A DNA stretch of 39,219 nt from an uncultured Eggerthellaceae bacterium (GCA_934623455.1 CAKTVK010000008.1:1-39219), one strand, 5' to 3'; positions 23,324 through 31,897 are shown, counted from the stretch's first letter. The notes: generated from the sequence alone by a model not told the origin. Translations and numbers: made by a program.

Positions 23324-24592
23324 CTATTCGCCTTCGCCCTTAACAGCAGCGATAGTCTTGGGGCGGCACAGCAGGCCAGCGATAATGCAGATAACAAGCA
23401 GTGCGGATACGCCAAGGATGCCAGGTGCGCAAGCACCGGTTGCATCGTATACAGCGCCAACTGCCAGGGAAACCAAGCCGGAAAGAATGGAGCCAATTGC
23501 CATAGTGGTGCCCAGGCTCTTGCCGAACGAGTACAGACCGAAGTAATTGGCAACCGTGGTGGGCAAGCATGTTGCGGTGATACCGAATGCAATGCCGTTG
23601 CAGATGTAGAACGCCCAAACCATAATTTCGCTGGAGGCGAATGCGGCGCAAACTTCACCGATGATTGCGATAACCAGGCCTGCAATCATGAGCTGGCGAC
23701 CATCAATGTAGTCGGCGATGAAGCCGGAAACGGTCTTGAAGATCAAAGCGATAATGCCGTAGATTGCAGCAACGCTTGCGATGAATGCCGGGTCAAAGCC
23801 CAAGGTCTTGAAGTTCAAAACACCCATGGAGCTCTGCAGGGCGAAAGCGGAGAAGCCACCGGAGCCCAGCATTGCCAACAGCCAGAAGCTCGGCATGTGA
23901 AGAATCTGCTTCGCAGTAAGCTTCTCGGAGTTCTTGAAAGCCTTGCTTGCCTTCTGCGCTTTGGTTTCAACCGCTGTCTCGCCGCCGTCAACCTCGAGAC
24001 CCTTCTCTTCCGGATGGGTGCGTACGAACAGGATAGACAGGATTGCGATAACAATGCCGAATACCGCAAGCAGGATCCAGCCATTTTGCCATGAGCCGTC
24101 TTTGATCAGGTTGCTTACCGCCAAGGGAGCAACAAAGGAACCCAGGCCGCCAATGCCCATTGCAATGGACATTGCCTTGCCGCGGCGCTTCTGGAACCAG
24201 AAGCCAATGGTGGACTGGATGGAAACCTGACCAGCCATAATGTTACCCAAAGCCATGAAGATGCCGAAGAAGATGATGTAGCCAACGGCGCTGTGGACAA
24301 TGGTGGTCATGCAGATGGCGCCAACAGTCATGATCAAACCGCCGATAGCGATAGACCAACGGGTGCCAATCTTGTCAATAAGGATACCAACCAGCGGTGC
24401 GGGCAGGCCAGAGCACCAAACGAAGATGGTGAAGCCAAGACCCAGAACAGTTGCGCTGATGCCGATGTCGGCCATCATTGCAGGATTAAGAATCTGCGCA
24501 CTGGCTACGATAAAGCCAGAGGACATGAAGTAGAACATGCCGCACAGAACGGTTAGAAACCATCCGTAACCGAAGGATTTCTTTTCTTCCAT
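23324..24592 (-). CDS. MFS transporter, oxalate/formate antiporter-like
   Basis: A 422-residue major facilitator protein with about twelve hydrophobic segments. The N-terminus GYGWFLTVLCGMFYFMSSG, the loop 2-3 region LVGILIDKIGTRWSI and the KRRGKAMSIAMG segment are typical of the OxlT/monocarboxylate group. A hydrophilic central loop (about 205-235) separates the halves. It probably moves an organic anion across the inner membrane. Its position at the end of the cai/fix-like operon, and the absence of a CaiT-type carrier, make it the likely substrate/product transporter of that pathway (inference). AAAGGAGG just upstream of the ATG is a near-consensus ribosome site. It is divergent from a LysR gene, the usual setting for LysR control. 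Confidence 0.87.
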   Translation of the reverse strand: MEEKKSFGYGWFLTVLCGMFYFMSSGFIVASAQILNPAMMADIGISATVLGLGFTIFVWCSGLPAPLVGILIDKIGTRWSIAIGGLIMTVGAICMTTIVHSAVGYIIFFGIFMALGNIMAGQVSIQSTIGFWFQKRRGKAMSIAMGIGGLGSFVAPLAVSNLIKDGSWQNGWILLAVFGIVIAILSILFVRTHPEEKGLEVDGGETAVETKAQKASKAFKNSEKLTAKQILHMPSFWLLAMLGSGGFSAFALQSSMGVLNFKTLGFDPAFIASVAAIYGIIALIFKTVSGFIADYIDGRQLMIAGLVIAIIGEVCAAFASSEIMVWAFYICNGIAFGITATCLPTTVANYFGLYSFGKSLGTTMAIGSILSGLVSLAVGAVYDATGACAPGILGVSALLVICIIAGLLCRPKTIAAVKGEGE

Positions 24593-24633
24593 TTTTCCTC
24601 CTTTGAAAAAGATAGATTCCTAGTCCAGCAAAC

Positions 24634-24655
24634 CTTTGCATTCCCCTATGCAAAG
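24634..24655. promoter_or_regulatory. Inverted repeat in the MFS leader, candidate operator
   Basis: CTTTGCAT (24634-24641) and ATGCAAAG (24648-24655) form a perfect 8-bp inverted repeat around TCCCCT, 42 bases upstream of the transporter ATG. It could be a repressor site or a leader hairpin. No T tract follows on either strand, so it is not an obvious terminator. Confidence 0.5.
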
Positions 24656-24679
24656 CCCCGTGCGCGAAAACCGTTTATA

Positions 24680-24698
24680 TGATTATCAGGTGATTATC
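24680..24698. promoter_or_regulatory. Phased direct repeat TGATTATC, candidate regulator site
   Basis: TGATTATC occurs at 24680-24687 and again at 24691-24698, one helical turn (11 bases) apart, about 90 bases upstream of the MFS start. Such spacing suits binding of a regulator to one face of the DNA. This is an inference from spacing alone. Confidence 0.4.
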
Positions 24699-25126
24699 GT
24701 GGTGATCTTTTGCGCTATTCGCTGAACCATTTGACTTGGGATGGCTTGCCTTTTCCCTTCCCCTTCCCAAGTATCTTCATTGTACAGAGTGGGGCCCGAA
24801 CAGTACAAATGCTTAATATGTATGGCAACTTTTCGCACAGTCATAAGGCTCTATACAACAATTGCATTTGCACTATACGGGAAATACATAAGGCGAAAAG
24901 CGCGGAAATGCGCCCCATGAAGGTGTGTGCAGAAGGGGTTCCTATTGTTCAAAAGAGGGCTGTTTCGCGCGTATTTCAGGGGATGGTGCAGCCCTGTTTT
25001 CAAAGGTAAAAATTCGTCAATCCTGCTTTTTTCGAGTGATCCGAAAATCATAAAAATACGCAACGTTCTGAACTGCTCTTATTCAATTTCTATATAGCTT
25101 ATTATGCAAATGATTAAGTCGCATTA

Positions 25127-25155
25127 TTCAAGTTTTGTATAGTAAGGCGTATAAT
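25127..25155 (+). promoter_or_regulatory. Sigma-70 type promoter of the LysR gene
   Basis: A perfect -10 TATAAT (25150-25155) lies 17 bases after a weak -35 TTCAAG (25127-25132). The predicted transcript would start near 25162, about 30 bases before the ATG. The site also rules out translation from the in-frame TTG at 25155. Confidence 0.65.
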
Positions 25156-25193
25156 TGTGCAAATGCAAGGGGGAGTTTAAGGCAGGGGATCCA

Positions 25194-26186
25194 ATGGATA
25201 TCTCGTTGTATCACGAGTTTGTAACTCTGGCGTCGCATAGGAATTATTCCGCCGCGGCACGCGATTTGAACATGTCTCAGCCTACACTCAGCCGGCACAT
25301 GAATGCCCTGAGCAAAGAACTGAAATGCCAACTCTTTTACGATACGCGACCCCTGACGCTAACGGTTGCGGGAGAGCAAACGCTGCGTTTTGCCAGCAAG
25401 ATCATCTCCGACGAGCAGAATCTGCGCGCCTCGTTGCAAAAACTGAAGTCAACGAAGAATCCACGCATCAGAATCTTGAATTTGCTGCACGTGAATACGC
25501 TCTACATTGGCATCAACGAAATCATTCCCGATGCAAAAGCCCATTTTGCCGACTTGCGTTTTGAGTTCGTCAACATGGATCATTTTGGTCTTAACGCAGC
25601 TCAGATGGTCGAAATGGAAAAAGTCGATGTGTCGTTTGACATGTGCATTCGTCCTGAAGGTGATTTCACGCCGCCGGAATATCCCGATTACATTCGCGCG
25701 ATTCCTATTCCAGAGTTCTACGGCGAGCTGGTGTTGGGCGTATCGAAAAATTCCAAGTACGCTGAAGAGGAAAGCTTCAGCCTTGACGATATGAAGCCGT
25801 TCCATTTCATTATGGAAGCGGATATGTACGGTGACAATTTCCGTAAAGATTTCATCGACATTTGCGGGACCAGGGGTTTTTATCCTGATATCAGCTTGAT
25901 TCCCGCTACGGATCACCTGGAGTTTTTCTCGTCCGATCCGGGCGATAGCATGCACTTGCTGTCGCGCGTTGACCGAGAGTATCGTCCGCTTTTGGCGGGC
26001 GTTATCAAGCAGCACACGGTTGCGAAGGAAATCAAGGCGGATACGCGCTACTTCACGAACGCATATGCGCTGGTCAATGAATACGATGATCGCGAGGAAA
26101 TGCGTTATTTCGTGGATAAGCTGGAAGAACATGCCGAAGAGGTCATGAAGCGAAAGAAGATGCGTCCGTGCGATCGCAATGAGTAA
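25194..26186 (+). CDS. LysR-family transcriptional regulator, divergent from the MFS gene
   Basis: A 330-residue LTTR. The DNA-binding domain is clear: MDISLYHEFVTLASHRNYSA, then MSQPTLSRHMNALSKELKCQLF. The effector domain (about 95-300) is less conserved. The ATG at 25194 follows GCAGGGGA; an upstream in-frame TTG at 25155 overlaps the -10 box and is rejected. Divergence from the MFS gene across a 600-base control region suggests it governs that transporter, possibly the adjoining cai/fix-like operon too. The C-terminus is highly charged and ends RKKMRPCDRNE. Confidence 0.9.
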   Translation: MDISLYHEFVTLASHRNYSAAARDLNMSQPTLSRHMNALSKELKCQLFYDTRPLTLTVAGEQTLRFASKIISDEQNLRASLQKLKSTKNPRIRILNLLHVNTLYIGINEIIPDAKAHFADLRFEFVNMDHFGLNAAQMVEMEKVDVSFDMCIRPEGDFTPPEYPDYIRAIPIPEFYGELVLGVSKNSKYAEEESFSLDDMKPFHFIMEADMYGDNFRKDFIDICGTRGFYPDISLIPATDHLEFFSSDPGDSMHLLSRVDREYRPLLAGVIKQHTVAKEIKADTRYFTNAYALVNEYDDREEMRYFVDKLEEHAEEVMKRKKMRPCDRNE

Positions 26187-26223
26187 GGCGCGGTCATCGG
26201 AAACGGTAAAGTGCGATTATTAT

Positions 26224-26255
26224 AAGGCGTTGACGCAGGTCGGCGCCTTTTTTAC
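26224..26255 (+). terminator. Terminator of the second LysR gene
   Basis: AAGGCG (26224-26229) pairs with CGCCTT (26244-26249) followed by a T run. It lies about 40 bases after the stop codon. The stem is short, so confidence is moderate. Confidence 0.65.
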
Positions 26256-26333
26256 GGACGGGAGTGCCTGTCGCCGCGTTCCTTGGACTCCTTGTTGCCC
26301 GTGGCTGCCATCGCGCACCCGCGCATCCACAAC

Positions 26334-26367
26334 AAAGAAGCCCCGCTCATCGAGCAGGGCTTCTTTT
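26334..26367. terminator. Bidirectional hairpin terminator between convergent genes
   Basis: AAGAAGCCC (26335-26343) pairs with GGGCTTCTT (26357-26365), with an inner GCTC/GAGC stem. It has T-rich sequence on the plus side and a shorter T-rich tail on the minus side. It can end the minus-strand transhydroxylase-like operon and back up the LysR terminator. Confidence 0.8.
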
Positions 26368-26432
26368 CTTGCGCCTTTTTGATGTGTGCTGCTGGGAGGA
26401 AGGAAAACAGCGCACATCAATCAGTTAATGCC

Positions 26433-27260
26433 TTATGCGAAGTTGTTAACGTACAGCTCGATAGGACCAACGTTCACGTCGATATCGGTTGCGTCAACTT
26501 CGATCATGCGATTGAGGTAGCCTTCAGCTTCTGCGTATACGCGATACTTGCCCGCAGGAACCTGATGGAACCAGAAGTCGCCAAAGTCGTCAGTTTGCGT
26601 TGTGTAAACTTCTTCAGTCTCAACGTTTTGCAACGTCATTTTCGCGCCAATCAAAACTTCGTCCTGCTCGGGGTCAATAACAATGCCGGCCACAAAGCGC
26701 TTAGGCATGTTGAGGTAGTACGTACGCGGCTTGTCCAGTTCGGCACGCTCGGGCAAGAATGCCTCTGCCTGCGCGATCTCTTCCGCGAACTCTTCCTCGT
26801 CGCCGAAACGAAGTGCCTGATGGGGGCACACGTCTACGCAGTGAGGCAGCTCGCCTGCGTCAACCAAGTGAGCGCAGCCCGTGCACTTCTGGGGAATCTC
26901 AAGCTCGTAGTTCCAGAAGATGGCGTTGTAGGGGCAAGCGTCCACGAGTTCTTTTTTGCCCTTTGCCTTTTCGGGGTCAATGATGACCAGGCCGTCTTCG
27001 CGCTTGTAAACTGCTTCGGGAGCAGCCTTCATGCAGGGAGCGTTGTCGCAGTGCTGGCAGCGCTTGGCAATGTAGGACAGCTTAACCTTAGGCACCTGAC
27101 CGCGAACTTTTTCCTCAATGCTGGTCCAGAATTGACCGGTGTCGGGCTGGGGCATTGCATAGGGCAGCCACTCGTTGTCAACGTGCTCGTCTTTGCAGGC
27201 GAGTTGGCAGTTGCGGCAGCCGTTGCATTTTGCGGAATCAAAAATAAACACTTTTGCCAT
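26433..27260 (-). CDS. Iron-sulfur subunit of a pyrogallol-phloroglucinol transhydroxylase-type enzyme
   Basis: A 275-residue protein with three ferredoxin-like [4Fe-4S] sites made from exactly twelve cysteines: 12, 15, 18, 22, 68, 71, 76, 109, 126, 129, 141 and 145. The usual fourth cysteine after CQHCDNAPC is missing, as I recall for the small subunit (BthL) of the Pelobacter transhydroxylase. The segment VYKREDGLVIIDPEKAKGKKEL is also nearly the same as in that protein. Residues about 185-270 form a C-terminal beta domain of the carboxypeptidase-regulatory/Cna-B kind (GAKMTLQNVETEE, FWFHQVPAGKYRVYAEA), again as in BthL. There is no signal peptide. It starts 2 bases after the large-subunit stop codon, with GGAGAG inside the end of that gene. 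Confidence 0.88.
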   Translation of the reverse strand: MAKVFIFDSAKCNGCRNCQLACKDEHVDNEWLPYAMPQPDTGQFWTSIEEKVRGQVPKVKLSYIAKRCQHCDNAPCMKAAPEAVYKREDGLVIIDPEKAKGKKELVDACPYNAIFWNYELEIPQKCTGCAHLVDAGELPHCVDVCPHQALRFGDEEEFAEEIAQAEAFLPERAELDKPRTYYLNMPKRFVAGIVIDPEQDEVLIGAKMTLQNVETEEVYTTQTDDFGDFWFHQVPAGKYRVYAEAEGYLNRMIEVDATDIDVNVGPIELYVNNFA

Positions 27261-27262
27261 AA

Positions 27263-29875
27263 TTACTCTCCTTTGACAATGCGGGCTTCAGCAACAAGGC
27301 CGCAATCCGGCTCGTAGGTACGGCCGAACGCCTCGGGGTACTGCTGAGCAAGTGCGAACACGTCAACCTTCTCGATGTTTACCAAGAAGCCGCTGGTCAC
27401 TTCGCCGTGAGCGTTCTTGGAAGTGGTCGCCGTGGGGGCAATCAGGTTGTTTGCGCCGCCGCGGTCAAGACCGCCTTCGCCCAAAACAATGGTGTCGCAA
27501 CGTGCGCCGTGGTCCTGCAGAACAACGCCCGGCATAATACGCTCGGTTACCATAACGCCACCCAGAACGGCACCGCGCTCGTTGTAGACCTTAACAATGT
27601 CGCCGGTCTCCAGGCCAAGCATGCCCGCATCCTTCGGGTTCACCCAAACAGGCTCGTACTTGTAGCCGTCGGGGCCGGTTACCTTGCAGGTCTCGATCTC
27701 GCGGAACCAGGTCACGTCGTCGTGCTGAGCATGCACGCGGAAGTGCGGATGGTTGGACACGATCAAGAACGGGTACTTGCGGCCGCGCTCCAGGTACTGA
27801 CGCTCCTGATGGCCGTCGCCCTCGTCAATCCAGTGGGGGATAGGTCCACGGATCTTGTCGTCGGGGAAGTGATGCGCCAGCGTGGTGGAGTAGTATTCCA
27901 TTTTTCCAGAAGGCGTCTGCAGCGGGTGTCCTTCGGGATCATCGTGGAATTCGCGCATGCCAGCGGGAATGTCCTTCCAGTCTTCCCTGGTGGGGAATAC
28001 GTAGGACTGCTTCTCCTTGAATTCCTCGAACGTCAGGTCCTCGGGAACGCCACTGGTGTCAAAGCCCACGCGAATCCACTCGTCGTCGGTCTTGCCGCCG
28101 TTGTACTTGTTGTAGATGTCCTCGTAGATGCCGCCAAACTTCTCGAGCTTCTTGGCAACTTCGCCAACAACTTCCTTATCGGACTTGGACTCGCCAATCG
28201 GCTTGATAGCGCGCTGCTCGTAGTACACAACGTTCCACTGGCCGGAGTCGCAGTCGGTGCCAATGTCTTCGCATTCGAACTTGGTGTTCGAGGGAAGAAT
28301 GATGTCGCCGAACATGGTGTCGTTTTCCATCCAAGGATGCTGGATGACAACGAACTCAATGGACTCGTGGCGCAGGGCGTCTTGCATCTTGAAGCCGCCG
28401 TTCCAGCAGGTCTCCCAGCACGGAGAGTCAGACCAGATCATGTGAACGCGGCTGCCGCCTTCGCAAGGGAAGGTGTAGGGGCCGTTGAACTGGTCGGCGC
28501 GCGGGAAGCCAGCAGCAATGTGACCGTACCACTGAACGGGCGGGTTCAGGATTGCTTCGGGAATCATGGTCTTGGGAATGAAGCTTTCCTTGGTGCCTGT
28601 CACGTAGCCGCGATAAGCCGCGCCCAAGCTGGGGATATGCACCGAAGGCGGCAAAGGATCAAGCGTCGGAATGCCGAACAGCGTCCACTCCATGAACTTG
28701 AACTGGTTTGCACCCGGCTTGCCGAAGCCCTGCATACCCAGAAGTGCAGCCTCCAGGCGAGCCGGCTCATGAGCGAAGCAAGACCTGATGAAGGAGCCGC
28801 CGTTGCAGTGAGCAATGGAGACAGCGGACTTAGCCCAGTAACGAGCGATAGCCTTAATGGTGTAGGAAGGAACGCCGCAGATCTTCTCGGCCCATTTCGG
28901 GGTCTTAGGCACGCCGTCTTCGCCACCCATTACGTAGTAAGCGAAGTTCTCGAAGCCAACAGCATGCGTGGCCAGGTATTCCTTGTCGTAGGTGTCTTCC
29001 TTGAGCCAGGTGTAGGCAATAGCGAGCTGCAGGGCAGCGTCGGTGTTCGGAAGAACGGGAACCCACTTGTCTGCGTGAACAGCGTTTGCGTAGTTTACGT
29101 CAGGAGCAATGTGGATCTGCTTTACGCCGATTTCGGTGAACCAGTAGCACAGCTTGGAAGCCATGTAGCCGCCCCAGCCCAAAGGCGTGGTTTCGGGATC
29201 AGCGCCCCAGAACAGAATAGCGTCGCCGTTTTCGGAGATGTCTTTGATAACGTTGTTCTGCTTGTTCTGCTGTCCCAGCGGGTCCATGCCCCAAATGTGC
29301 TTGGCGCCCCAGTACCAGCCTTCCCAGCTGTCGGGCTGGCGAGCCTGCAGCGTGAAGCCGCCGCACAGGTCAAGAAGCTGAGTGATGCAGCCGTGGCTTG
29401 CGTGCACGATTGCGGTTTCGCCGTGGCCGTCGATCTCGCACAGAATTGCGGTCGGACCATAGGCGTCGTGGATGCGCTTGATTTCGTTTGCCACGATTTC
29501 AGCCGCTTCATCCCAGCTCACGCGCTCGTATCCGCTGGTACCACGGTTCTGCGGGTTACGCTCGCCGTTGGGATCCCAGTCAACGCGCTTCAAGGGATAG
29601 GGAATGCGGTTCTTGGAATAGATTCTTTTCTTGTAGCAAAGTGAAAGCGGAGACATCATTGTCTTAAAGCCCGGCTCGAGAACCTTCCCCCTTGCCTCGA
29701 TCCTCCAGGCGTTGAGCTCCTCGGGAGTCTGATGGTCATCGAAGTGGAACGGGCGGATTCTGAGAATCTTGTCGTTCTCCTCGTCGATATCGACCATGCA
29801 GGCATTAGCACCCAGACCAAAGCTGTCAAAGCCAATGCCTTTGATAATGGTTTTCCCCTTTACATCTTTACTCAT
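27263..29875 (-). CDS. Large subunit of a pyrogallol-phloroglucinol transhydroxylase-family molybdenum enzyme
   Basis: An 870-residue bis-MGD protein, close to the roughly 875 residues of Pelobacter AthL. It lacks the N-terminal Fe-S motif of most relatives, as AthL does. Shared segments include RIPYPLKR with DPNGERNPQNRG (91-112), QPDSWEGWYWG (180-190) and AIAYTWLKEDTYDKEYLA. His151 (DGHGE) and Asp182-Ser183 align with the AthL active-site His, Asp and molybdenum-bound Ser. I see no clear partner for the third active-site residue (Tyr404 in AthL), so the substrate may differ. No Tat signal is present: cytoplasmic. Likely chemistry is hydroxyl transfer on, or removal from, a polyphenol. AGGAGGATAGG precedes the ATG. 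It is divergent from a LuxR-type regulator. Confidence 0.88.
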   Translation of the reverse strand: MSKDVKGKTIIKGIGFDSFGLGANACMVDIDEENDKILRIRPFHFDDHQTPEELNAWRIEARGKVLEPGFKTMMSPLSLCYKKRIYSKNRIPYPLKRVDWDPNGERNPQNRGTSGYERVSWDEAAEIVANEIKRIHDAYGPTAILCEIDGHGETAIVHASHGCITQLLDLCGGFTLQARQPDSWEGWYWGAKHIWGMDPLGQQNKQNNVIKDISENGDAILFWGADPETTPLGWGGYMASKLCYWFTEIGVKQIHIAPDVNYANAVHADKWVPVLPNTDAALQLAIAYTWLKEDTYDKEYLATHAVGFENFAYYVMGGEDGVPKTPKWAEKICGVPSYTIKAIARYWAKSAVSIAHCNGGSFIRSCFAHEPARLEAALLGMQGFGKPGANQFKFMEWTLFGIPTLDPLPPSVHIPSLGAAYRGYVTGTKESFIPKTMIPEAILNPPVQWYGHIAAGFPRADQFNGPYTFPCEGGSRVHMIWSDSPCWETCWNGGFKMQDALRHESIEFVVIQHPWMENDTMFGDIILPSNTKFECEDIGTDCDSGQWNVVYYEQRAIKPIGESKSDKEVVGEVAKKLEKFGGIYEDIYNKYNGGKTDDEWIRVGFDTSGVPEDLTFEEFKEKQSYVFPTREDWKDIPAGMREFHDDPEGHPLQTPSGKMEYYSTTLAHHFPDDKIRGPIPHWIDEGDGHQERQYLERGRKYPFLIVSNHPHFRVHAQHDDVTWFREIETCKVTGPDGYKYEPVWVNPKDAGMLGLETGDIVKVYNERGAVLGGVMVTERIMPGVVLQDHGARCDTIVLGEGGLDRGGANNLIAPTATTSKNAHGEVTSGFLVNIEKVDVFALAQQYPEAFGRTYEPDCGLVAEARIVKGE

Positions 29876-29951
29876 CCTATCCTCCTTCTCTTCTTCTTCG
29901 CCTTCTTTTGGTTGTCATCGATGGCGAATTAGAGCCGTGCGATCGGTGTTT

Positions 29952-29978
29952 CTTGGAAGCAAGGCGCAATCTTCCAAG
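29952..29978. promoter_or_regulatory. Inverted repeat in the divergent promoter region, candidate LuxR operator
   Basis: CTTGGAAG (29952-29959) and CTTCCAAG (29971-29978) form a perfect inverted repeat with an 11-base spacer. On the minus strand a TCTAAT -10-like box at 29933-29928 would put transcription start near 29921, so the repeat is centred near -44. That is where LuxR-type activators often bind. The box itself is only a guess. Confidence 0.5.
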
Positions 29979-30091
29979 CTGCAATACGATTATCTTTCCC
30001 ATGCGTTTCTAATACGACAGGTGGTAATATTGAATTCGTTCATTTTTGACGCGTTCTGCATCATGCTTAGAGGTTGATATAGAGGGGAAGC

Positions 30092-31600
30092 GTGAGTAAA
30101 ATCGCAGTTCAAAACGATAAAGACCTTTCAGACATCATTGTAATGCACTGGCTGGCCGTTGTTGGCTTCTCTTGTCTTATTGGCTGGGAACTATTGACGG
30201 TTTTTGCGCCGGGAACGCTGCTTCTTGATTTTATGGCCATTGAAGAAGCAGTTGTGGTGCGTCTGATTTCGGTGCTCACGCTGGTGATTGCTTTTGTCGT
30301 TCTGGCAAAAGAAGGCGACTGGTGTTTTATCAACAGGAATAAGCTGATTATTGCGGGCGCGTGCCTTTCGGTGCCTTCGGTGGTGGTTGCTATTGTGGGG
30401 CCGTTTTTTGCGATCCCCTTCTTTTTGGTGTTTGCCGCGTGGTTTCTGCTTGGCTTTGGCCAGGCGTTTTTGGCTCAGTACTGGTGCACGTTTTTCAGCC
30501 TGGTTCCCACGGGGCGCACCATGCGCAATATTGTTTTCGGTGGCATGGGCGGCACGGTTTGCTACGGCGTTGCCGCTGGTCTGGGGCCAACGTGGGCAGG
30601 CTACAGCCTTGCTGCGCTGTTGCTGATTGCCGCGGTGGTTATTGCGTATTACCTGATGAACATCATTCCGCCGGACACTATCCCCGATGTAAGTGAGTTC
30701 CATAGCTCTACGGGCGTGAATTTCCCGGCATTTTTCTCGATTGCTTCGTGCGGCGCCGTGTATGGCTTCATGACAATTATTGCTTGCAGCTTAGGTCCCC
30801 TTGAGGCGCTTATTGGCGGTTGTTCAGGCATTTTCGGCGTTCTGCTTTCGTTTGTGTGGTACAAGCTGGGCGCGAAGGTGGAAATCGATATCGATATTGT
30901 GCAGCGCATTTCGTTGCCGCTGTTGGTGGCAAGCCTTCTTCTATCGGCGCTGTCCGAAGGCCCCTTGCGCATGTTCTTCATTTGCATTTCGCTTGCGGCG
31001 CTGGCGCACAACCAAATGTTCAACTGGTATTCCATTAGCATTGGGAACAAGGAATTCCGCATGCATCCCATTCGCCGCTATGCGCGCCGCGCTATTCCGT
31101 GCTGGGTGGGCTTTTTCGCAGGTTGTTGCGTTGCGTATTACTGCGCCTTTAGGCTGCACCTGGAAGGCGCGCCGTTTTTCTTTGTGGAAGCGGTGTTCGT
31201 GGTGGTTTTGGTTGCGGCATTTTCTCTTTACGGCGGCAACCAGTCCTCGCGCCGCGAGCAGCTCAACGACTTGATTGACGTTGCAGGTCAGGCTGCTGTT
31301 GTGGTGGGTTCAAGCTTGAGCGCAGAAAAGAGCGCGACCGATACATCGTCTGAAGTTACCAGCGAAAGCTACGCCGATCACTGCGCGGCGGTGGCGGAGC
31401 AGTATTCGCTTACCCCGCGTGAAAGCGAAGTGTTCATGTGCCTGGCGCGTGGCCGTAACGCTGAATACATTGCAAATCAGCTGATGGTTTCACCCGCTAC
31501 GGTGAAATCTCACATCTATCATATTTATCAGAAGCTGGGTGTGAACTCACAGCAGCGTTTGATGGATTTGGTCGAGGGCGGCGAGCCGCAGGAGTCGTAA
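30092..31600 (+). CDS. Membrane-anchored LuxR-family regulator
   Basis: A 502-residue protein with about twelve hydrophobic segments over residues 15-400, a short polar linker, and a C-terminal LuxR/GerE helix-turn-helix at about 438-497 (LTPRESEVFMCLARGRNAEYIANQLMVSPATVKSHIYHIYQKLG). This architecture, a transporter-like membrane sensor fused to a DNA-binding domain, is common beside reductase and dehydroxylase genes in Eggerthellaceae. The start is GTG at 30092 with GAGGGGAAG upstream. It diverges from the transhydroxylase-like operon across a 216-base region with an inverted repeat, so it probably senses the substrate at the membrane and activates that operon (inference). Confidence 0.9.
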   Translation: MSKIAVQNDKDLSDIIVMHWLAVVGFSCLIGWELLTVFAPGTLLLDFMAIEEAVVVRLISVLTLVIAFVVLAKEGDWCFINRNKLIIAGACLSVPSVVVAIVGPFFAIPFFLVFAAWFLLGFGQAFLAQYWCTFFSLVPTGRTMRNIVFGGMGGTVCYGVAAGLGPTWAGYSLAALLLIAAVVIAYYLMNIIPPDTIPDVSEFHSSTGVNFPAFFSIASCGAVYGFMTIIACSLGPLEALIGGCSGIFGVLLSFVWYKLGAKVEIDIDIVQRISLPLLVASLLLSALSEGPLRMFFICISLAALAHNQMFNWYSISIGNKEFRMHPIRRYARRAIPCWVGFFAGCCVAYYCAFRLHLEGAPFFFVEAVFVVVLVAAFSLYGGNQSSRREQLNDLIDVAGQAAVVVGSSLSAEKSATDTSSEVTSESYADHCAAVAEQYSLTPRESEVFMCLARGRNAEYIANQLMVSPATVKSHIYHIYQKLGVNSQQRLMDLVEGGEPQES

Positions 31601-31834
31601 GGGCGCTGGGCGCTTCGACGCCCCTGCGCTTCGCGCCTGCGGGGCGTTGTGGGGCGGCGGCGGTGAGCCGCGAGCTTAGAGCCAAGGTCTTTGTGTTGCG
31701 GGGCACCAGGTTTTGAGGGGTGCGCTGTCTGCGAACGGCGTTCGCATTTTCGTCAAGCATGCTTTTTGCGCGGGGAAGACGCAGCGATTCGTGCATCTTC
31801 CTTTCGATTTACGTTTGATTACTGCGAGTTTTCA

Positions 31835-31863
31835 TTGAATAGACGACCGATTTCATTCATAAT
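31835..31863 (+). promoter_or_regulatory. Sigma-70 type promoter of the ABC importer operon
   Basis: TTGAAT (31835-31840) and CATAAT (31858-31863) are separated by exactly 17 bases, giving a predicted start near 31870 and a leader of about 70 bases to the lipoprotein ATG. Confidence 0.65.
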
Positions 31864-31875
31864 CAGTCATGTCAT

Positions 31876-31897
31876 AAACACATGCCTTTATGTGTTT
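31876..31897 (+). promoter_or_regulatory. Leader hairpin/inverted repeat at the predicted transcript start
   Basis: AAACACAT (31876-31883) and ATGTGTTT (31890-31897) form a perfect 8-bp inverted repeat with a 6-base loop. It lies just downstream of the predicted start site, so it could be a repressor operator or an mRNA-stabilising 5' hairpin. Confidence 0.5.

Larger units (their letters stand above)
24593..25193. other. AT-rich divergent control region between MFS and LysR genes
   Basis: About 600 bases without a credible gene, clearly richer in A+T than its surroundings. It holds an 8-bp inverted repeat at 24634-24655, phased TGATTATC direct repeats at 24680-24698, and a LysR-gene promoter at 25127-25155. 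Repeated CTATAC/GCAAATG-like words occur at about 24851-24878 and 25103-25112 and could be LTTR sites. The length is unusual for a simple divergent pair. Confidence 0.6.

Noticed and set aside
25155..25193. Earlier TTG start for the second LysR gene
   Set aside because: It coincides with the last base of a perfect -10 box, and the residues it would add precede the standard LTTR start.
27407..29644. 745-codon plus-strand frame opposite the transhydroxylase-like large subunit
   Set aside because: The same shadow effect. The minus strand carries the conserved enzyme with a strong ribosome site and a coupled small subunit.
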